64,000 nt of DNA from positions 125,993 to 189,992 of the forward strand of contig NZ_CAKXZS010000034.1 in NCBI RefSeq assembly GCF_935822925.1. Direction: 5' to 3'. The first letter of the stretch is position 1; each line of letters starts with the position of its first letter. The notes under the pieces were generated by a model, which saw only the letters and a program-made list of their open reading frames with translations, searched no databases and was not told where the DNA came from. Origin of the DNA: Mesorhizobium ventifaucium (GTDB taxonomy: Bacteria > Pseudomonadota > Alphaproteobacteria > Rhizobiales > Rhizobiaceae). A program made the translations under genes and the position numbers. Positions 16,519 through 24,490 of the stretch are shown piece after piece.

Positions 16519-17229
16519 GTGTCCCTTCCTCGCAATCATGTGCTGAAAACCCTCTCCCCAGAGGATTTCGCGCTGCTGCTGCCTTCGATGCATCATGTCC
16601 AACTGGACCTCAAAGCCCAGCTGGAGGTGCCGTATCAGCCGATCGAGCATGTGTATTTTCCAGAGGCGGGTATCGCTTCGGTGGTCGCCGCCATGACTGG
16701 AGGGCGGCAGAGTGAAGTCGGGATCATTGGCTATGATGGCATGACAGGCGTTGCCGTCATTCTCGGCCAGGACAGCTCTCCCAATGAGACCTATATCCAG
16801 GTCGCAGGCAATGGCTGGTGCCTGCCGGTTGAGAATCTTCGCTCTGAGGTGGCAAAGAGCCAGTCGCTTCGCGAGTCACTGCTTCGCTATGCCCACGCCT
16901 TCCTTGTTCAGTCATCGCGGACGGCACTGGTCAACGGCCACTCCAAGATCGAGGAACGGCTGGCCCGCTGGTTGCTGATGGTCCACGACCGGACCGAGGG
17001 AAACAAGATCCAGCTGACGCATGAATTTCTGGCGACCATGCTCGGCGCCCGGCGCCCCGGGGTCACCACCGCGCTGCAAATGCTGGAATATCGGGGGCTG
17101 GTTCACGCCAGGCGCGGCGAGATCACCATCGTCGACCGTGCCGGAATGAAAAAGCTCACGCATGGTGCCTATGGCGACGAGGAGCAACGTCACTTCGGCC
17201 CAGCCTCCGCCCGCCCGGCCTCCGCCTGA
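16519..17229 (+). CDS. Crp/Fnr family transcriptional regulator
   Basis: The protein is 236 residues. The GTG at 16519 with GGGAGAGAG just before it is chosen over an upstream ATG at 16402, whose extension lacks conserved character. Residues about 20-120 form the cyclic-nucleotide-binding-type beta barrel (HVYFPEAGIASVVA, VGIIGYDGMTGVAVILG). A long dimer helix follows (SLRESLLRYAHAFLVQSSRTALVNG), then IEERLARWLLMVHDR and the winged helix LTHEFLATMLGARRPGVTTALQMLEYRGLV. The barrel lacks the RxS phosphate-binding motif of cAMP receptors, and no FNR-type cysteine cluster is present, so the ligand is unknown. Proteins of this type are common in Rhizobiales stress clusters, in line with the genes that follow. 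Confidence 0.88.
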   Translation: MSLPRNHVLKTLSPEDFALLLPSMHHVQLDLKAQLEVPYQPIEHVYFPEAGIASVVAAMTGGRQSEVGIIGYDGMTGVAVILGQDSSPNETYIQVAGNGWCLPVENLRSEVAKSQSLRESLLRYAHAFLVQSSRTALVNGHSKIEERLARWLLMVHDRTEGNKIQLTHEFLATMLGARRPGVTTALQMLEYRGLVHARRGEITIVDRAGMKKLTHGAYGDEEQRHFGPASARPASA

Positions 17230-17307
17230 TTGTCCGATATCAGACATATGCTTGAAGGCCGCCGCATGTTAGACGAAAGTCGTATTGTTGGCAGGGAGGA
17301 ACTGTTG

Positions 17308-17553
17308 ATGAGCCACACTTTTCACACAGTCACGGTTGAAGGCGCGACGGAGGCCTATGTCCTTTCCAGAGGCAAGGCTCGGTATCTCTCGATCGCGCAG
17401 GCGATACGCGCCATTCGAACCCTCATGCCGGCTTGCAAGGCCACCAACCATGAGTTGGAGGAGATGCTGGCGGCAGCATGCGTAGTGCACGGCGTGCCCG
17501 TCGCTTTCGACGCCAAAACAGCCGATGGCCTGGAACCACGGCTCCATTCGTAG
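17308..17553 (+). CDS. small conserved hypothetical protein, paralogue of the next gene
   Basis: The ATG at 17308 follows GGGAGGAA; an earlier in-frame ATG at 17230 lacks a site. The 81-residue product has AQAIRAIRTLMPACKATNHELEEMLAAACVVHGVPVAFDA. This aligns with the second half of the product of 17561 (RKMFPLCELTDWQIGDLIARSAIDAGFAIDFDA), so the two are tandem paralogues. The shared pattern is a helix, P-x-C, T-(D/N), a helix, then a closing strand ending in FDA. Function unknown. It lies 78 bases after the Crp/Fnr gene on the same strand. Confidence 0.6.
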   Translation: MSHTFHTVTVEGATEAYVLSRGKARYLSIAQAIRAIRTLMPACKATNHELEEMLAAACVVHGVPVAFDAKTADGLEPRLHS

Positions 17554-17560
17554 GCCGGAA

Positions 17561-17785
17561 ATGTCCGCGCCGCTGCAGAAGCCAAATTCATTGGATGTTC
17601 GGCAAGCGATTGTCCGCTACCTGATCGATCATGTCGACAATCCGAGCGTTTCGATATTCGAAGTGACCACCGCCGTGAGGAAGATGTTTCCACTTTGCGA
17701 ACTCACGGATTGGCAAATTGGCGATCTCATTGCGAGAAGCGCCATCGACGCGGGATTTGCGATCGATTTCGATGCGGCCCCCTAG
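17561..17785 (+). CDS. small conserved hypothetical protein, paralogue of the previous gene
   Basis: A 74-residue protein, MSAPLQKPNSLDVRQAIVRY and onward, ending FAIDFDAAP. It shares with its upstream neighbour the pattern P-x-C, a polar turn, (E/Q)-x-x-(D/E)-(L/M)-(I/L)-A and a final strand. Only seven bases separate it from the previous stop, so both are surely on one transcript. The ribosome site is weak (GGAA close to the ATG), which fits translational coupling. No function is known. Confidence 0.55.
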   Translation: MSAPLQKPNSLDVRQAIVRYLIDHVDNPSVSIFEVTTAVRKMFPLCELTDWQIGDLIARSAIDAGFAIDFDAAP

Positions 17786-17960
17786 ACGCCTCTGGGTAGC
17801 AGCATAGCGGCGCCTCGGTCTCTCACGGCGGACCAGGCTGGTAGCGCAGATCGTCCGCGACGATGGGGCCGCAGGTTCCCGAGCGGACTTGCGCGTCGCC
17901 GGCCTGCCGAGCGCAGCCGATACTGGATCAATCCTGAGCGGGAGCCTGCTATAATCCCGT

Positions 17961-18134
17961 ATGGCCGCTCGCATAGTGATTATCCTGGCGCTGCTTTCCG
18001 CCTTCGCCTACGGCTTCGCAAAACTCGTGGAACGTTATGGCGACGCTGGCGACAAGCCCTCTCCGTGTGAAAAATGGCCACAGCCTGATTGTCCAGTCCC
18101 AAGCGCGCCACCTCAAGAAGAAACCAAGCCTTGA
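17961..18134 (+). CDS. small single-span membrane protein (57 aa)
   Basis: The protein begins AARIVIILALLSAFAYGFAKLVERYGD and ends PPQEETKP. It has an N-terminal membrane span or uncleaved signal followed by a polar tail with two cysteines (PSPCEKW and PDCPVP). A TATAAT box lies at 17950-17955, only six bases before the ATG. The message may therefore be leaderless, or TATAAT may be chance, since no ribosome site precedes the ATG. It is too short for many gene finders. No family recognised. Confidence 0.4.
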   Translation: MAARIVIILALLSAFAYGFAKLVERYGDAGDKPSPCEKWPQPDCPVPSAPPQEETKP

Positions 18135-18203
18135 GCGGGCGTTCGCGGGCGCCCCAAGCATCGGCGTTGATGCGCCGTGGCAGCCGGTTCGTGCATAACC
18201 GGT

Positions 18204-18228
18204 GGAACAAGAATTGCTCCGCATCGTT
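18204..18228 (+). promoter_or_regulatory. EcfG-type general-stress promoter
   Basis: GGAAC (18204-18208) and CGTT (18225-18228) are separated by exactly 16 bases, the consensus read by the alphaproteobacterial stress sigma factor EcfG. It ends 67 bases before the DUF1236 gene and faces it. Confidence 0.7.
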
Positions 18229-18295
18229 GAGATAGCCATGCAACCCGCCGCGGCAGCAATCAAGCACCGCAGCTGAAGGTTGCTTGGAGGCTATA

Positions 18296-18595
18296 ATGGG
18301 AAAGCAACTTACATTGGCTGCGGCAGGCATCCTTCTGCTCGTCGGTGTCAGCGCCGCCGCCGCTCAGGACGTCATTATTCAACCCGAGCATGACACCGTG
18401 ATCCGGGAATACGTGAAAAAGAAACCGGTGGCATCACTCAGCCTTCCCGGCGTGGAGCTCAACATCGGCACAGCTTTGCCCGAAACAGTCGAGCTTTACG
18501 AGGTGCCGGACGTCCAGTACCGCTACGTCGTCATCGATGGCCGAACCGTCCTGGTCGATCCAGGTACCCGCAAGATTGTGAAGGTCTACGACTGA
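18296..18595 (+). CDS. DUF1236 family periplasmic protein
   Basis: The ATG at 18296 follows GGAGG by six bases. The 99-residue product starts with a signal peptide (LTLAAAGILLLVGVSAAAAQ). The mature part contains VIREYVKKKPVASLSLP and ends VPDVQYRYVVIDGRTVLVDPGTRKIVKVYD. This R-Y-x-(V/Y)-I-(D/N)-(G/D)-x-x-V-L-V-(D/E)-P-x-T-R-x-I-V ending is the hallmark of DUF1236, a family abundant in Rhizobiales with no defined biochemical function. An EcfG-like promoter upstream suggests induction by general stress. The gene stands alone on its strand. Confidence 0.85.
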   Translation: MGKQLTLAAAGILLLVGVSAAAAQDVIIQPEHDTVIREYVKKKPVASLSLPGVELNIGTALPETVELYEVPDVQYRYVVIDGRTVLVDPGTRKIVKVYD

Positions 18596-18799
18596 CGTGA
18601 CCCCTCACGCTGAAGCCCGTCTTGCCGAAAGGTGCGGCGGGCTGGCGCCTTCTCGACATCCCGATGTCGCAGAGATGGAAGGTGCAATATCGCGCTGGAT
18701 AGTCATGCAACGGCGTGATTGCCCAATGCGCCAAATCCCGACAGACACCGGCGAGCAAACTCCCGCGAACAGTTCCGAGTATATTGGAAATGCTGATTT

Positions 18800-19693
18800 T
18801 TACTGATGCTGGTGATTGCCGGCTTCCTTCACCACCTTGACCTCCACCGTCATGCCGAGAAAGCTCGACGCGCTGCCGCAGTAGCTTCCGGAAAGAGGAA
18901 TGGCTTGCCCGGGATGCCTGGCCACAGCCACCCTGATCAGGTCCCGGTTGCCGACAATGCCGTTGGTGGGATCGAACTCGACCCAACCCGCGCCAGGCAA
19001 ATAGACCTGGCACCAGGCATGCGTCGACCCACCGCCGAGGACAGAAGCACTGTCGCGGTTCGGCACATAGACATAACCGGTCACAAACCGGGCGGCAAAA
19101 CCGAGCGAACGAACCGCTTCCATCATAAACAGCGCAAAGTCCCGGCATGTGCCTCGACGCAGGTGCAAGGTCATGAGAGGCGGTTGCGTTCCTGATTCAG
19201 TTCGACGCGAATACACAAAGCTTTCGTGGATGGCGTAGCAAAGTGTCATCAGCAATTTGCCCGTCTCGGTGTGCCCTTTGGCGCTCACGAACTGTCGTGC
19301 CCATTTGCCGATCTCGTCGCCGTCATCGAGGTAATGGCGCTCGATGGTTTGGGTGAGGTCGGTTGCCTCGTCGGGATCGTAGGAAAATGGATAGCTGAGT
19401 GCTGCGTCATCGATACGGAAATCAGGCGCATGCTGCGGCGTGTGATCGAGCCGAATGTCTGTGACGAAACGCAGTTCGTCGCCCGAGCCGTTGAAGTCGA
19501 TGACAGCAACGCAGTTTCCGAAAACGTCATGGATCCAGCCAATCTCTTTCGGCTCGGGGTCGACAAACAGGGCGTGATCCAGAAGTCGCTGATCGAAACT
19601 GTCGCGCGGCCTGAACATCAGCCGGTGCTCGCCGAACCTCACCGGTTGCGTGTAGCGATAGACGGTCGTGTGCTTGACTGAAAAGATCGGCAT
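18800..19693 (-). CDS. transglutaminase-like cysteine protease family protein
   Basis: A 297-residue protein. The N-terminal half (FSVKHTTVYRYTQPVRFGEHRLMFRPRD) is the bacterial transglutaminase-like N-terminal domain. The C-terminal half carries the papain-like triad: Cys in RRGTCRDFALFMMEAVRSLG, His in GGSTHAWCQVYLPGAGWVEFDPTNG, and Asp in the same segment. There is no signal peptide, so it is cytoplasmic. Relatives act as proteases or amide-bond enzymes; the substrate is unknown. The start at 19693 is preferred because homologues begin with this conserved segment, although the in-frame frame opens at 19834. The AGGTGG site is somewhat distant (13 bases). Confidence 0.85.
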   Translation of the reverse strand: MPIFSVKHTTVYRYTQPVRFGEHRLMFRPRDSFDQRLLDHALFVDPEPKEIGWIHDVFGNCVAVIDFNGSGDELRFVTDIRLDHTPQHAPDFRIDDAALSYPFSYDPDEATDLTQTIERHYLDDGDEIGKWARQFVSAKGHTETGKLLMTLCYAIHESFVYSRRTESGTQPPLMTLHLRRGTCRDFALFMMEAVRSLGFAARFVTGYVYVPNRDSASVLGGGSTHAWCQVYLPGAGWVEFDPTNGIVGNRDLIRVAVARHPGQAIPLSGSYCGSASSFLGMTVEVKVVKEAGNHQHQ

Positions 19694-20007
19694 TGGCTTG
19701 CGTCGACCACCTGCGATATCAGCCCCATCATATAAGCTTTTTTGATGTGCAGCGGACAAAATGGGGCTGCCCTCAATACGGCGTGCCAGGCGGATTGATG
19801 AACAGACCGGCACGGCTAGCGCCGAAGTGATCATGCATGCCGGCCCGCTGCTCCTGGTTTCGTTGGGAGTATGGCCGCGAAAAAAGCAGCGGACGTGCGC
19901 CGCAGGCCTTTTGCAATCTCCAATTGGTAGACTCTCTCAAGGCCGGGGAAGTTAATCCTTGCGCCACGGAGGGCCAAGGCGAGGAACGTCGCAAACGGGA
20001 GGAAGCA
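19694..20007. other. 314-bp intergenic stretch
   Basis: This lies between divergent genes (transglutaminase and the DUF3606-like gene). No gene, clear promoter or repeat is recognised, apart from the ribosome site GGGAGGAAGC just before 20008. Confidence 0.4.
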
Positions 20008-20208
20008 ATGAATGAAGACTACGAACTGGCCATAGACCAAGACAAGCCTTACGAAATAACTGCTTTCGCTAAAAAGCACGGCCTTACGACAAGGGCTGCC
20101 GAGCTGATCCTTTTCGCCTATAGCCCGTCCCGAGCGGCGTGCGATACTGCCGCAACGGCTTTCCTCACCGCCGTCGCCGTCCAAGCCAAGAGACAATCGG
20201 CGCGCTAG
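20008..20208 (+). CDS. DUF3606-like small stress protein
   Basis: A 66-residue protein with excellent start support (GGGAGGAAGC, four bases before the ATG). The core reads IDQDKPYEITAFAKKHGLTTRAAELILFAYSPSRAACDTAA. This follows the DUF3606 plan: a short acidic lead, a helix with YEV/I..(F/W)..K.G, a turn, and a second helix with A/L. DUF3606 proteins are small, of unknown function and often linked to the general stress response in rhizobia. No EcfG consensus is seen directly upstream. It converges with csbD across a strong hairpin. Confidence 0.6.
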   Translation: MNEDYELAIDQDKPYEITAFAKKHGLTTRAAELILFAYSPSRAACDTAATAFLTAVAVQAKRQSAR

Positions 20209-20295
20209 CTCCGAAAATCCGGGCGCGAGGGCTGGCGCAGATCAGCTCGCCGCCGTCGCATGCACCTGATTTCCGAGCGTGAACTTGGATGATTT

Positions 20296-20326
20296 CGAGG
20301 CTGCGCCGATCGACGGCGCAGCCTCG
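20296..20326. terminator. bidirectional hairpin between convergent genes
   Basis: A perfect 13-bp stem (20296-20308 with 20314-20326) around the 5-base loop ATCGA lies between the stops of the DUF3606-like gene and csbD. It lacks a long T-run but is placed to end transcription from both sides. Confidence 0.6.
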
Positions 20327-20337
20327 ATATTGAAGAC

Positions 20338-20538
20338 TCAGGTGAGGCTTCTGGACCAGTCATCTACCTGGCGCTCTGCCTCTTCCTTGGCGATTCCATA
20401 CCGCTCCTGAATGCGGCCTGCGAGTTGGTCACGATTGCCCTCGATGCGGTCAAGGTCATCATCGGTCAGGTCACCCCATTGCTCCTTGGCCCTACCTTTG
20501 AACTGCATCCATTTTCCCTTGATTTGATCCCAGTTCAT
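20338..20538 (-). CDS. CsbD family stress protein
   Basis: The 66-residue sequence MNWDQIKGKWMQFKGRAKEQ followed by WGDLTDDDLDRIEGNRDQLAG and IQERYGIAKEEAERQVDDW matches the CsbD family closely over its full length, as found in YjbJ of Escherichia coli. The proteins are small, highly charged, helical and induced by general stress; their activity is unknown. AAAGGAGGAA precedes the ATG. A GGAAC-N16-CATT sequence upstream (one base off the EcfG consensus) suggests the same control as other genes here. Confidence 0.95.
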   Translation of the reverse strand: MNWDQIKGKWMQFKGRAKEQWGDLTDDDLDRIEGNRDQLAGRIQERYGIAKEEAERQVDDWSRSLT

Positions 20539-20565
20539 GAATTCCTCCTTTGCTGCTCAAAGGGA

Positions 20566-20590
20566 AATGCAAATGGCCACCACACGTTCC
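20566..20590 (-). promoter_or_regulatory. near-consensus EcfG promoter of csbD-type gene
   Basis: On the minus strand GGAAC (20590-20586) is followed after 16 bases by CATT (20569-20566), one mismatch from CGTT. It lies 28 bases before the ATG of the CsbD gene, a typical distance. Confidence 0.5.
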
Positions 20591-20726
20591 CGACGGCGGA
20601 CCGCCGATGACGATTATTATTGGCGACGCAGCAAAAGCCGCCGGCCGAAGCCAGCGGGCGAATTCGAGCAGGATGGGACGATCCGCGTCTTGAAATCACA
20701 CTCGACGGGAAGGTTCCTCAGCGTGA

Positions 20727-20990
20727 TCAGGTGGCGCGCGCCAAGGCGATCGATATGACGTTGTCTGCATCCGCGCCCGGTAGATCGAACAGCATCGGGA
20801 GTTGGCGGGTCATGGCCATTTCAACGATCAACTCTTCAATGGACGCTGTCGGCAAGTCGGTCTCGACACTGTTCGAGATCATCGAGGCAAGCTTGTGGAC
20901 TGGCACTGGTGCCGACTTCGCACGGTCGTCGAGCAACCTGCTGATTTCGATGACAACGTCTGCGTCAATGCTCTTTGGCAATTCGCGCAT
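20727..20990 (-). CDS. conserved hypothetical protein (87 aa)
   Basis: GGGAGGAAAAGCC immediately before the ATG at 20990 gives strong start support. The product (MRELPKSIDADVVIEISRLL, KLASMISNSVETDLPTASIEELIVEMAM, MLFDLPGADADNVISIALARA) looks like a folded soluble helical protein. No family recognised. A 15-base sequence (GAGTCTCGAAAAATC) occurs twice in tandem upstream, at 21033 and 21054, and may bind a regulator. Divergent to the next plus-strand gene. Confidence 0.55.
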   Translation of the reverse strand: MRELPKSIDADVVIEISRLLDDRAKSAPVPVHKLASMISNSVETDLPTASIEELIVEMAMTRQLPMLFDLPGADADNVISIALARAT

Positions 20991-21160
20991 GGCTTTTCCT
21001 CCCTGCCCATATCATGCGCGTGCCCGAGGGCCGAGTCTCGAAAAATCAGGGCTGAGTCTCGAAAAATCGGCGTAAGGACTTAGCCAACGGGCGTGCGTCG
21101 GTCCGATTGCCTGGCCGTGCGTTCGGGCCTGCGGCGTAAAGCGCTTTGGTGTCGCATGTG

Positions 21161-21185
21161 GCAACGAAATTGCCCGTTTTGCGTT
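21161..21185 (+). promoter_or_regulatory. near-consensus EcfG promoter
   Basis: GCAAC (21161-21165, one base off GGAAC) and CGTT (21182-21185) with a 16-base spacer, 44 bases before the ATG of the gene at 21230 and facing it. Confidence 0.45.
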
Positions 21186-21229
21186 GGCCAATCAGACATT
21201 GTGAGCAAACGCGACAAAGGAGAGTAAGC

Positions 21230-21514
21230 ATGGCAGCCGACGCGGCGAAGCTCTACCCACGCCACCGGGATCGGATCTCCGGCAGCGAGGCTTATGTGGT
21301 AACGCATTTTGCCCGGCAGAACGGCATCACCCCGGCGCAAGTCCATCAGTTGATCAGGAGATATGGAAGCGACCGCGCCAAGCTGGTGGCTGCGGCGAAG
21401 GAACTTCGCACGTCGTTTCGACCGGATATCCCCAAGGCCATGCTCGCCTCAGGGCGCCGCGCCGGGCGTTTTAGCGCCGGTGTTGATGCCGGAAATGGCT
21501 TGGGGAGACAGTGA
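21230..21514 (+). CDS. DUF3606-like small protein
   Basis: The ATG at 21230 follows AAAGGAGAG. The first 60 residues (RHRDRISGSEAYVVTHFARQ, NGITPAQVHQLIRRYGSDRA, LVAAAKELRT) follow the DUF3606 plan: a short lead with R-I-x-x-x-E, a first helix, G-I/V-T/S, and a second helix leading to RYG. The last 34 residues (KAMLASGRRAGRFSAGV and on) are an extra glycine/arginine-rich tail not usual for the family. A near-consensus EcfG promoter stands upstream. It is convergent with the BrkB gene, with 17 bases between stops. Confidence 0.6.
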   Translation: MAADAAKLYPRHRDRISGSEAYVVTHFARQNGITPAQVHQLIRRYGSDRAKLVAAAKELRTSFRPDIPKAMLASGRRAGRFSAGVDAGNGLGRQ

Positions 21515-21531
21515 GCAGCCTGCCTAAAAAT

Positions 21532-22446
21532 TCAGACTTTTCCATCCTGGCCGCCGGCTTCTGTTCGCGATTTACTTGCTTCAATGGTCGCCTCCAGATC
21601 GGACCGGCTGCCATGTCGAACCGAGTAAGCTCGTGTAAATTCGGCGCCCAACAGAAAGATCACGGACGAATAAAAGACCCACAGCAGCACGACGAGCAGT
21701 GCACCGGCTGCCCCGTATGACGATGCGACGGCGCTGGTCCCGATATACCAGCCGATCAGCGACTTGCCGATCGTGAAGAGAAACGCCGTTACCACGGCGC
21801 CGACGCCGACGTCGCGCCATTGCAGCGCGCGGTCGGGCAGGACCTTGTAGATTGCCGCAAACAACAGCGCGATCAGCGCAAACGAAACGATCCCGTTGAT
21901 AGCGCTGAGGATGAGGGTGCCAAAGGGCAGATATGCATTGATGATTTCGCCAAGCGCCGAAATTGCAGCGCTCGCGACCAGCGACACCAGCAGCAGGAAG
22001 CCAAGCGCCGCGACGAGCCCAAGGCTTGCGGCGCGAGCCCGCACAAGGCTGGAAATCGATGTCTTTCCCGGTTTGACTTTCCAGATCTCGTTCAGGGCAA
22101 CCTGCATTTCGCCGAACACGCCGGATGCGGTAACCAGCAGCGTGACGAGCCCCAAAATGCTCGCAAGAGTTCCCGCCTCCTTGTGTGACGCGTTCTCGAG
22201 TGTCACTTGCAAAAGCTCGGCGCTCTGCGGACCCATCAGGCCCGCCATCTGTGCCGAAAGCGCCAGCTGCGCCGCATCGTTTCCGAAGGCCATGCCTGCG
22301 ATGGCGACAACGATGAGCAGGATCGGCGCGAGCGAGGTCGTGGCATAGAACGCCATCGCTGCCCCGTGGCTCAAGGCATTGTCATTGATGAAGCCGAGCA
22401 CGCTCTCCTTAAGGAGTGTCCAGCCCTCTTTCGCCACATTCCACAT
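21532..22446 (-). CDS. YihY/BrkB family inner-membrane protein
   Basis: A 304-residue protein with the family opening (LLKESVLGFINDNALSHGAAMAFYATTSLAPILLIVVAIAG) and six membrane spans spread to about residue 275. DRALQWRDVGVGAVVTAFLFTIGKSLIGWYIG and ASSYGAAGALLVVLLWVFYSS are hallmark segments. The polar C-terminal tail is short. Long annotated as RNase BN or as a serum-resistance factor, the family has no settled biochemical role. The ATG at 22446, with AGG a few bases before it, fits the family's usual start; the frame opens far upstream to 22848 but that part is not family-like. Confidence 0.9.
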   Translation of the reverse strand: MWNVAKEGWTLLKESVLGFINDNALSHGAAMAFYATTSLAPILLIVVAIAGMAFGNDAAQLALSAQMAGLMGPQSAELLQVTLENASHKEAGTLASILGLVTLLVTASGVFGEMQVALNEIWKVKPGKTSISSLVRARAASLGLVAALGFLLLVSLVASAAISALGEIINAYLPFGTLILSAINGIVSFALIALLFAAIYKVLPDRALQWRDVGVGAVVTAFLFTIGKSLIGWYIGTSAVASSYGAAGALLVVLLWVFYSSVIFLLGAEFTRAYSVRHGSRSDLEATIEASKSRTEAGGQDGKV

Positions 22447-22622
22447 GTTTTGCCTCACCTGCTTCTCAAGAAAATAGAGGCAGTACCGCGGCGGACCAGA
22501 GTGTGGCAGGTCGCAAACCTCCATAGGGCAAACCTTTAGGATTGGCGGCGGAGGCCGGTCGGCAGCGAACGTCCTCAGTCCCTTCAGGCTCGGACTAAGA
22601 ACCAATCCTCTGTGCAGAGGAA

Positions 22623-23342
22623 TCAGGTGACGGATCTTGGCTTGTTTGGCGCGACCTGTCCCACGGCTCTTTTTGTGAGACCATCCTGCGTCGGGAAGGC
22701 CGCGAATGCCGCGATAGCTAGAAAAATCGGAATCCCCAATTCGAGGATTTCCTCGAACACTGTCGAGGTATCGATCCGGGCGAGATGGATGCCGAGAAAT
22801 GTGAGATTCGACGGTGCCCCGTCGATGACCTTCGAAAGGACGGCGCAACCGATAGCGGCGGCAATGGCAACGGCAGTCGCTTCGCCGTGGCGAAGCCCGT
22901 GCACAAAGCTACGGAAGCCGTTCTTCAGGAGCAAATAGAAGGCAACGCCGAGGGCAATAACGACCATAGCGCCGATTAGCTTTTCCAACAGCGGAACGTC
23001 AGGCGAGATATAGAGGGTGGTCTTGGTGATGTTGTGGGTGGTGAAATGCGCATGAAAGTCCAGCTCGCGCAGGCACATCGCGATCAGGATGGCGACGAGA
23101 TACCACCGCTTGAGCAGGTCCCGATATGAGATTTCCCGGACAAGCGTTGCCACGACGATCAGGTAGCCTGCGGCCGAGAAGACTTCAATTGGACCGCCTT
23201 CGCTGAGGTAAAACTTCCGTATGTCTTCGGGAAAGAAAGCGAGCGGAAGGGCGATGAGAAAGACGAGCACCAGCAGGGCAAGGCCCATTTGATTGAAATA
23301 GTGGCCTTTGCCGTAACCGGTCTTTCTTTCGCTCCACGCCAT
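22623..23342 (-). CDS. integral membrane protein, unknown function (239 aa)
   Basis: At least six membrane spans are visible: MGLALLVLVFLIALPLAFF, PIEVFSAAGYLIVVATLV, WYLVAILIAMCLREL, KLIGAMVVIALGVAFYLLL, ATAVAIAAAIGCAVL and LGIPIFLAIAAFAAF. A loop DFHAHFTTHNITKTTLY has two histidines close together. The arrangement is conserved in my memory as an unannotated rhizobial membrane protein. The start is placed at the ATG of AWSERK (23342); an ATG four codons earlier (23357) is also possible. It runs in the same direction as the BrkB gene but 176 bases away. Confidence 0.7.
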   Translation of the reverse strand: MAWSERKTGYGKGHYFNQMGLALLVLVFLIALPLAFFPEDIRKFYLSEGGPIEVFSAAGYLIVVATLVREISYRDLLKRWYLVAILIAMCLRELDFHAHFTTHNITKTTLYISPDVPLLEKLIGAMVVIALGVAFYLLLKNGFRSFVHGLRHGEATAVAIAAAIGCAVLSKVIDGAPSNLTFLGIHLARIDTSTVFEEILELGIPIFLAIAAFAAFPTQDGLTKRAVGQVAPNKPRSVT

Positions 23343-23515
23343 ATCTGTCTCGCCCATCTGTCTTGTGCCGACTCTCTATTAATCGTGATTTCACTCAATT
23401 TGAAAGACTGGGCCGTTGTCAAGTTGCCGTTCCGTAATGCCCGGCCGCTTGCCGGCGCTCTGACGGCATGCCTGTGGCGAGCTAGTCGGGGCTAGCGCGG
23501 AGCCGACCCATTCGC

Positions 23516-24289
23516 TCACGCCACCGACCAGCCGCCATCGACCAGTATGTTGGCGCCGGTGATCAACGACGCGGCCGGGGAGGCGAGGAACACCACGGTG
23601 CCCGCGACGTCGATCGGGTCGCCGATGCGGCCGAGCGGGATGTGCCCGAGCACATGGGCATGAAAGTCCGGATCGGCGAGCGAGGGCCGTGTTCCGTCGG
23701 TCCAGATGAAGGTCGGCGCGACGCTGTTGACGGTGATCTTGTGCTGCGCCCATTCGGCCGCGAGGCAGCGGGTGAGGTGGTTTATCGCCGCCTTGGTCAT
23801 GCAGTAGATGGCTTCGCCCTTCAGCGTCACCGTGCCGGCTTGCGAGCTGATGTTGATGATGCGCCCGGATTTTGCCGCTATCATCAGCCGTCCGACCGCC
23901 TGGGTGGTGAAGAACGTCCCCTTGAGGTTGACGTTCACGGTGAGGTCGAAATCCGCTTCGGTCACATTCTCCGCGAGGTTTTCGGGCCCGAGCCCGACAT
24001 TGTTGACCAGCACGTCGATGCGGCCGAAGGCGGCGTTGGCGTCGGCGACAGCTTTTCGCACCGTCGCCAGATCGGTGAGGTCCATCTGCAGCGCCAGCGC
24101 GCGCCGGCCTGTGCGCTCGATCTCGGCGGTCAGATCCGCGCCGTCGGCTGTGTTGCGCACGCCGACGATGACGTTGGCCCCGGAGCCGGCGCAGGCGAGC
24201 GCGCAAGCACGTCCGATGCCGCGGGAGGCGCCGGTGACCAGCACGACCTTGTCAGCCAGATCGAATTTCGGCGTGAATTCATTTGTCAT
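23516..24289 (-). CDS. SDR family NAD(P)-dependent oxidoreductase
   Basis: A 257-residue classical short-chain dehydrogenase. VLVTGASRGIGRACALA is the nucleotide-binding TGxxxGxG, VLVNNVGLG is the NNxG motif, IINISSQAG carries the catalytic serine, and AIYCMTKAAINHLTR carries the Tyr-x-x-x-Lys pair. The C-terminal ITGANILVDGGWSVA closes the fold. No residue clearly distinguishes NADH from NADPH, nor a sugar from an acyl substrate; the closest general type is a 3-oxoacyl-ACP reductase or polyol dehydrogenase. It diverges from the dehydrogenase at 24491, and both could belong to a carbohydrate pathway. Confidence 0.92.
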   Translation of the reverse strand: MTNEFTPKFDLADKVVLVTGASRGIGRACALACAGSGANVIVGVRNTADGADLTAEIERTGRRALALQMDLTDLATVRKAVADANAAFGRIDVLVNNVGLGPENLAENVTEADFDLTVNVNLKGTFFTTQAVGRLMIAAKSGRIINISSQAGTVTLKGEAIYCMTKAAINHLTRCLAAEWAQHKITVNSVAPTFIWTDGTRPSLADPDFHAHVLGHIPLGRIGDPIDVAGTVVFLASPAASLITGANILVDGGWSVA

Positions 24290-24490
24290 CTCAACCTCCC
24301 CTGAAAGCCTGTCCGCGCGTCGGCCGGACAGGCACGGTCTCCGCGTCGCTGGACACTATCTGGGCTGAACACTATCCGCTCGCGGTGTGAAAGCCAGCCA
24401 CAAGAAATTGCCGACGGCGGCCGGTTTTGTTGGCAAAAGACTACCATTCCCTGCTATTCCCCCTTCAAATCAAAAGCAGTGGACTTGCGC

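Noticed and set aside
20575..20760. Plus-strand frame starting MATTRSRRRTADDDYYW
   Set aside because: It has a weak ribosome site and then turns into random basic sequence; it also overlaps the csbD promoter region and the opposing gene at 20727.
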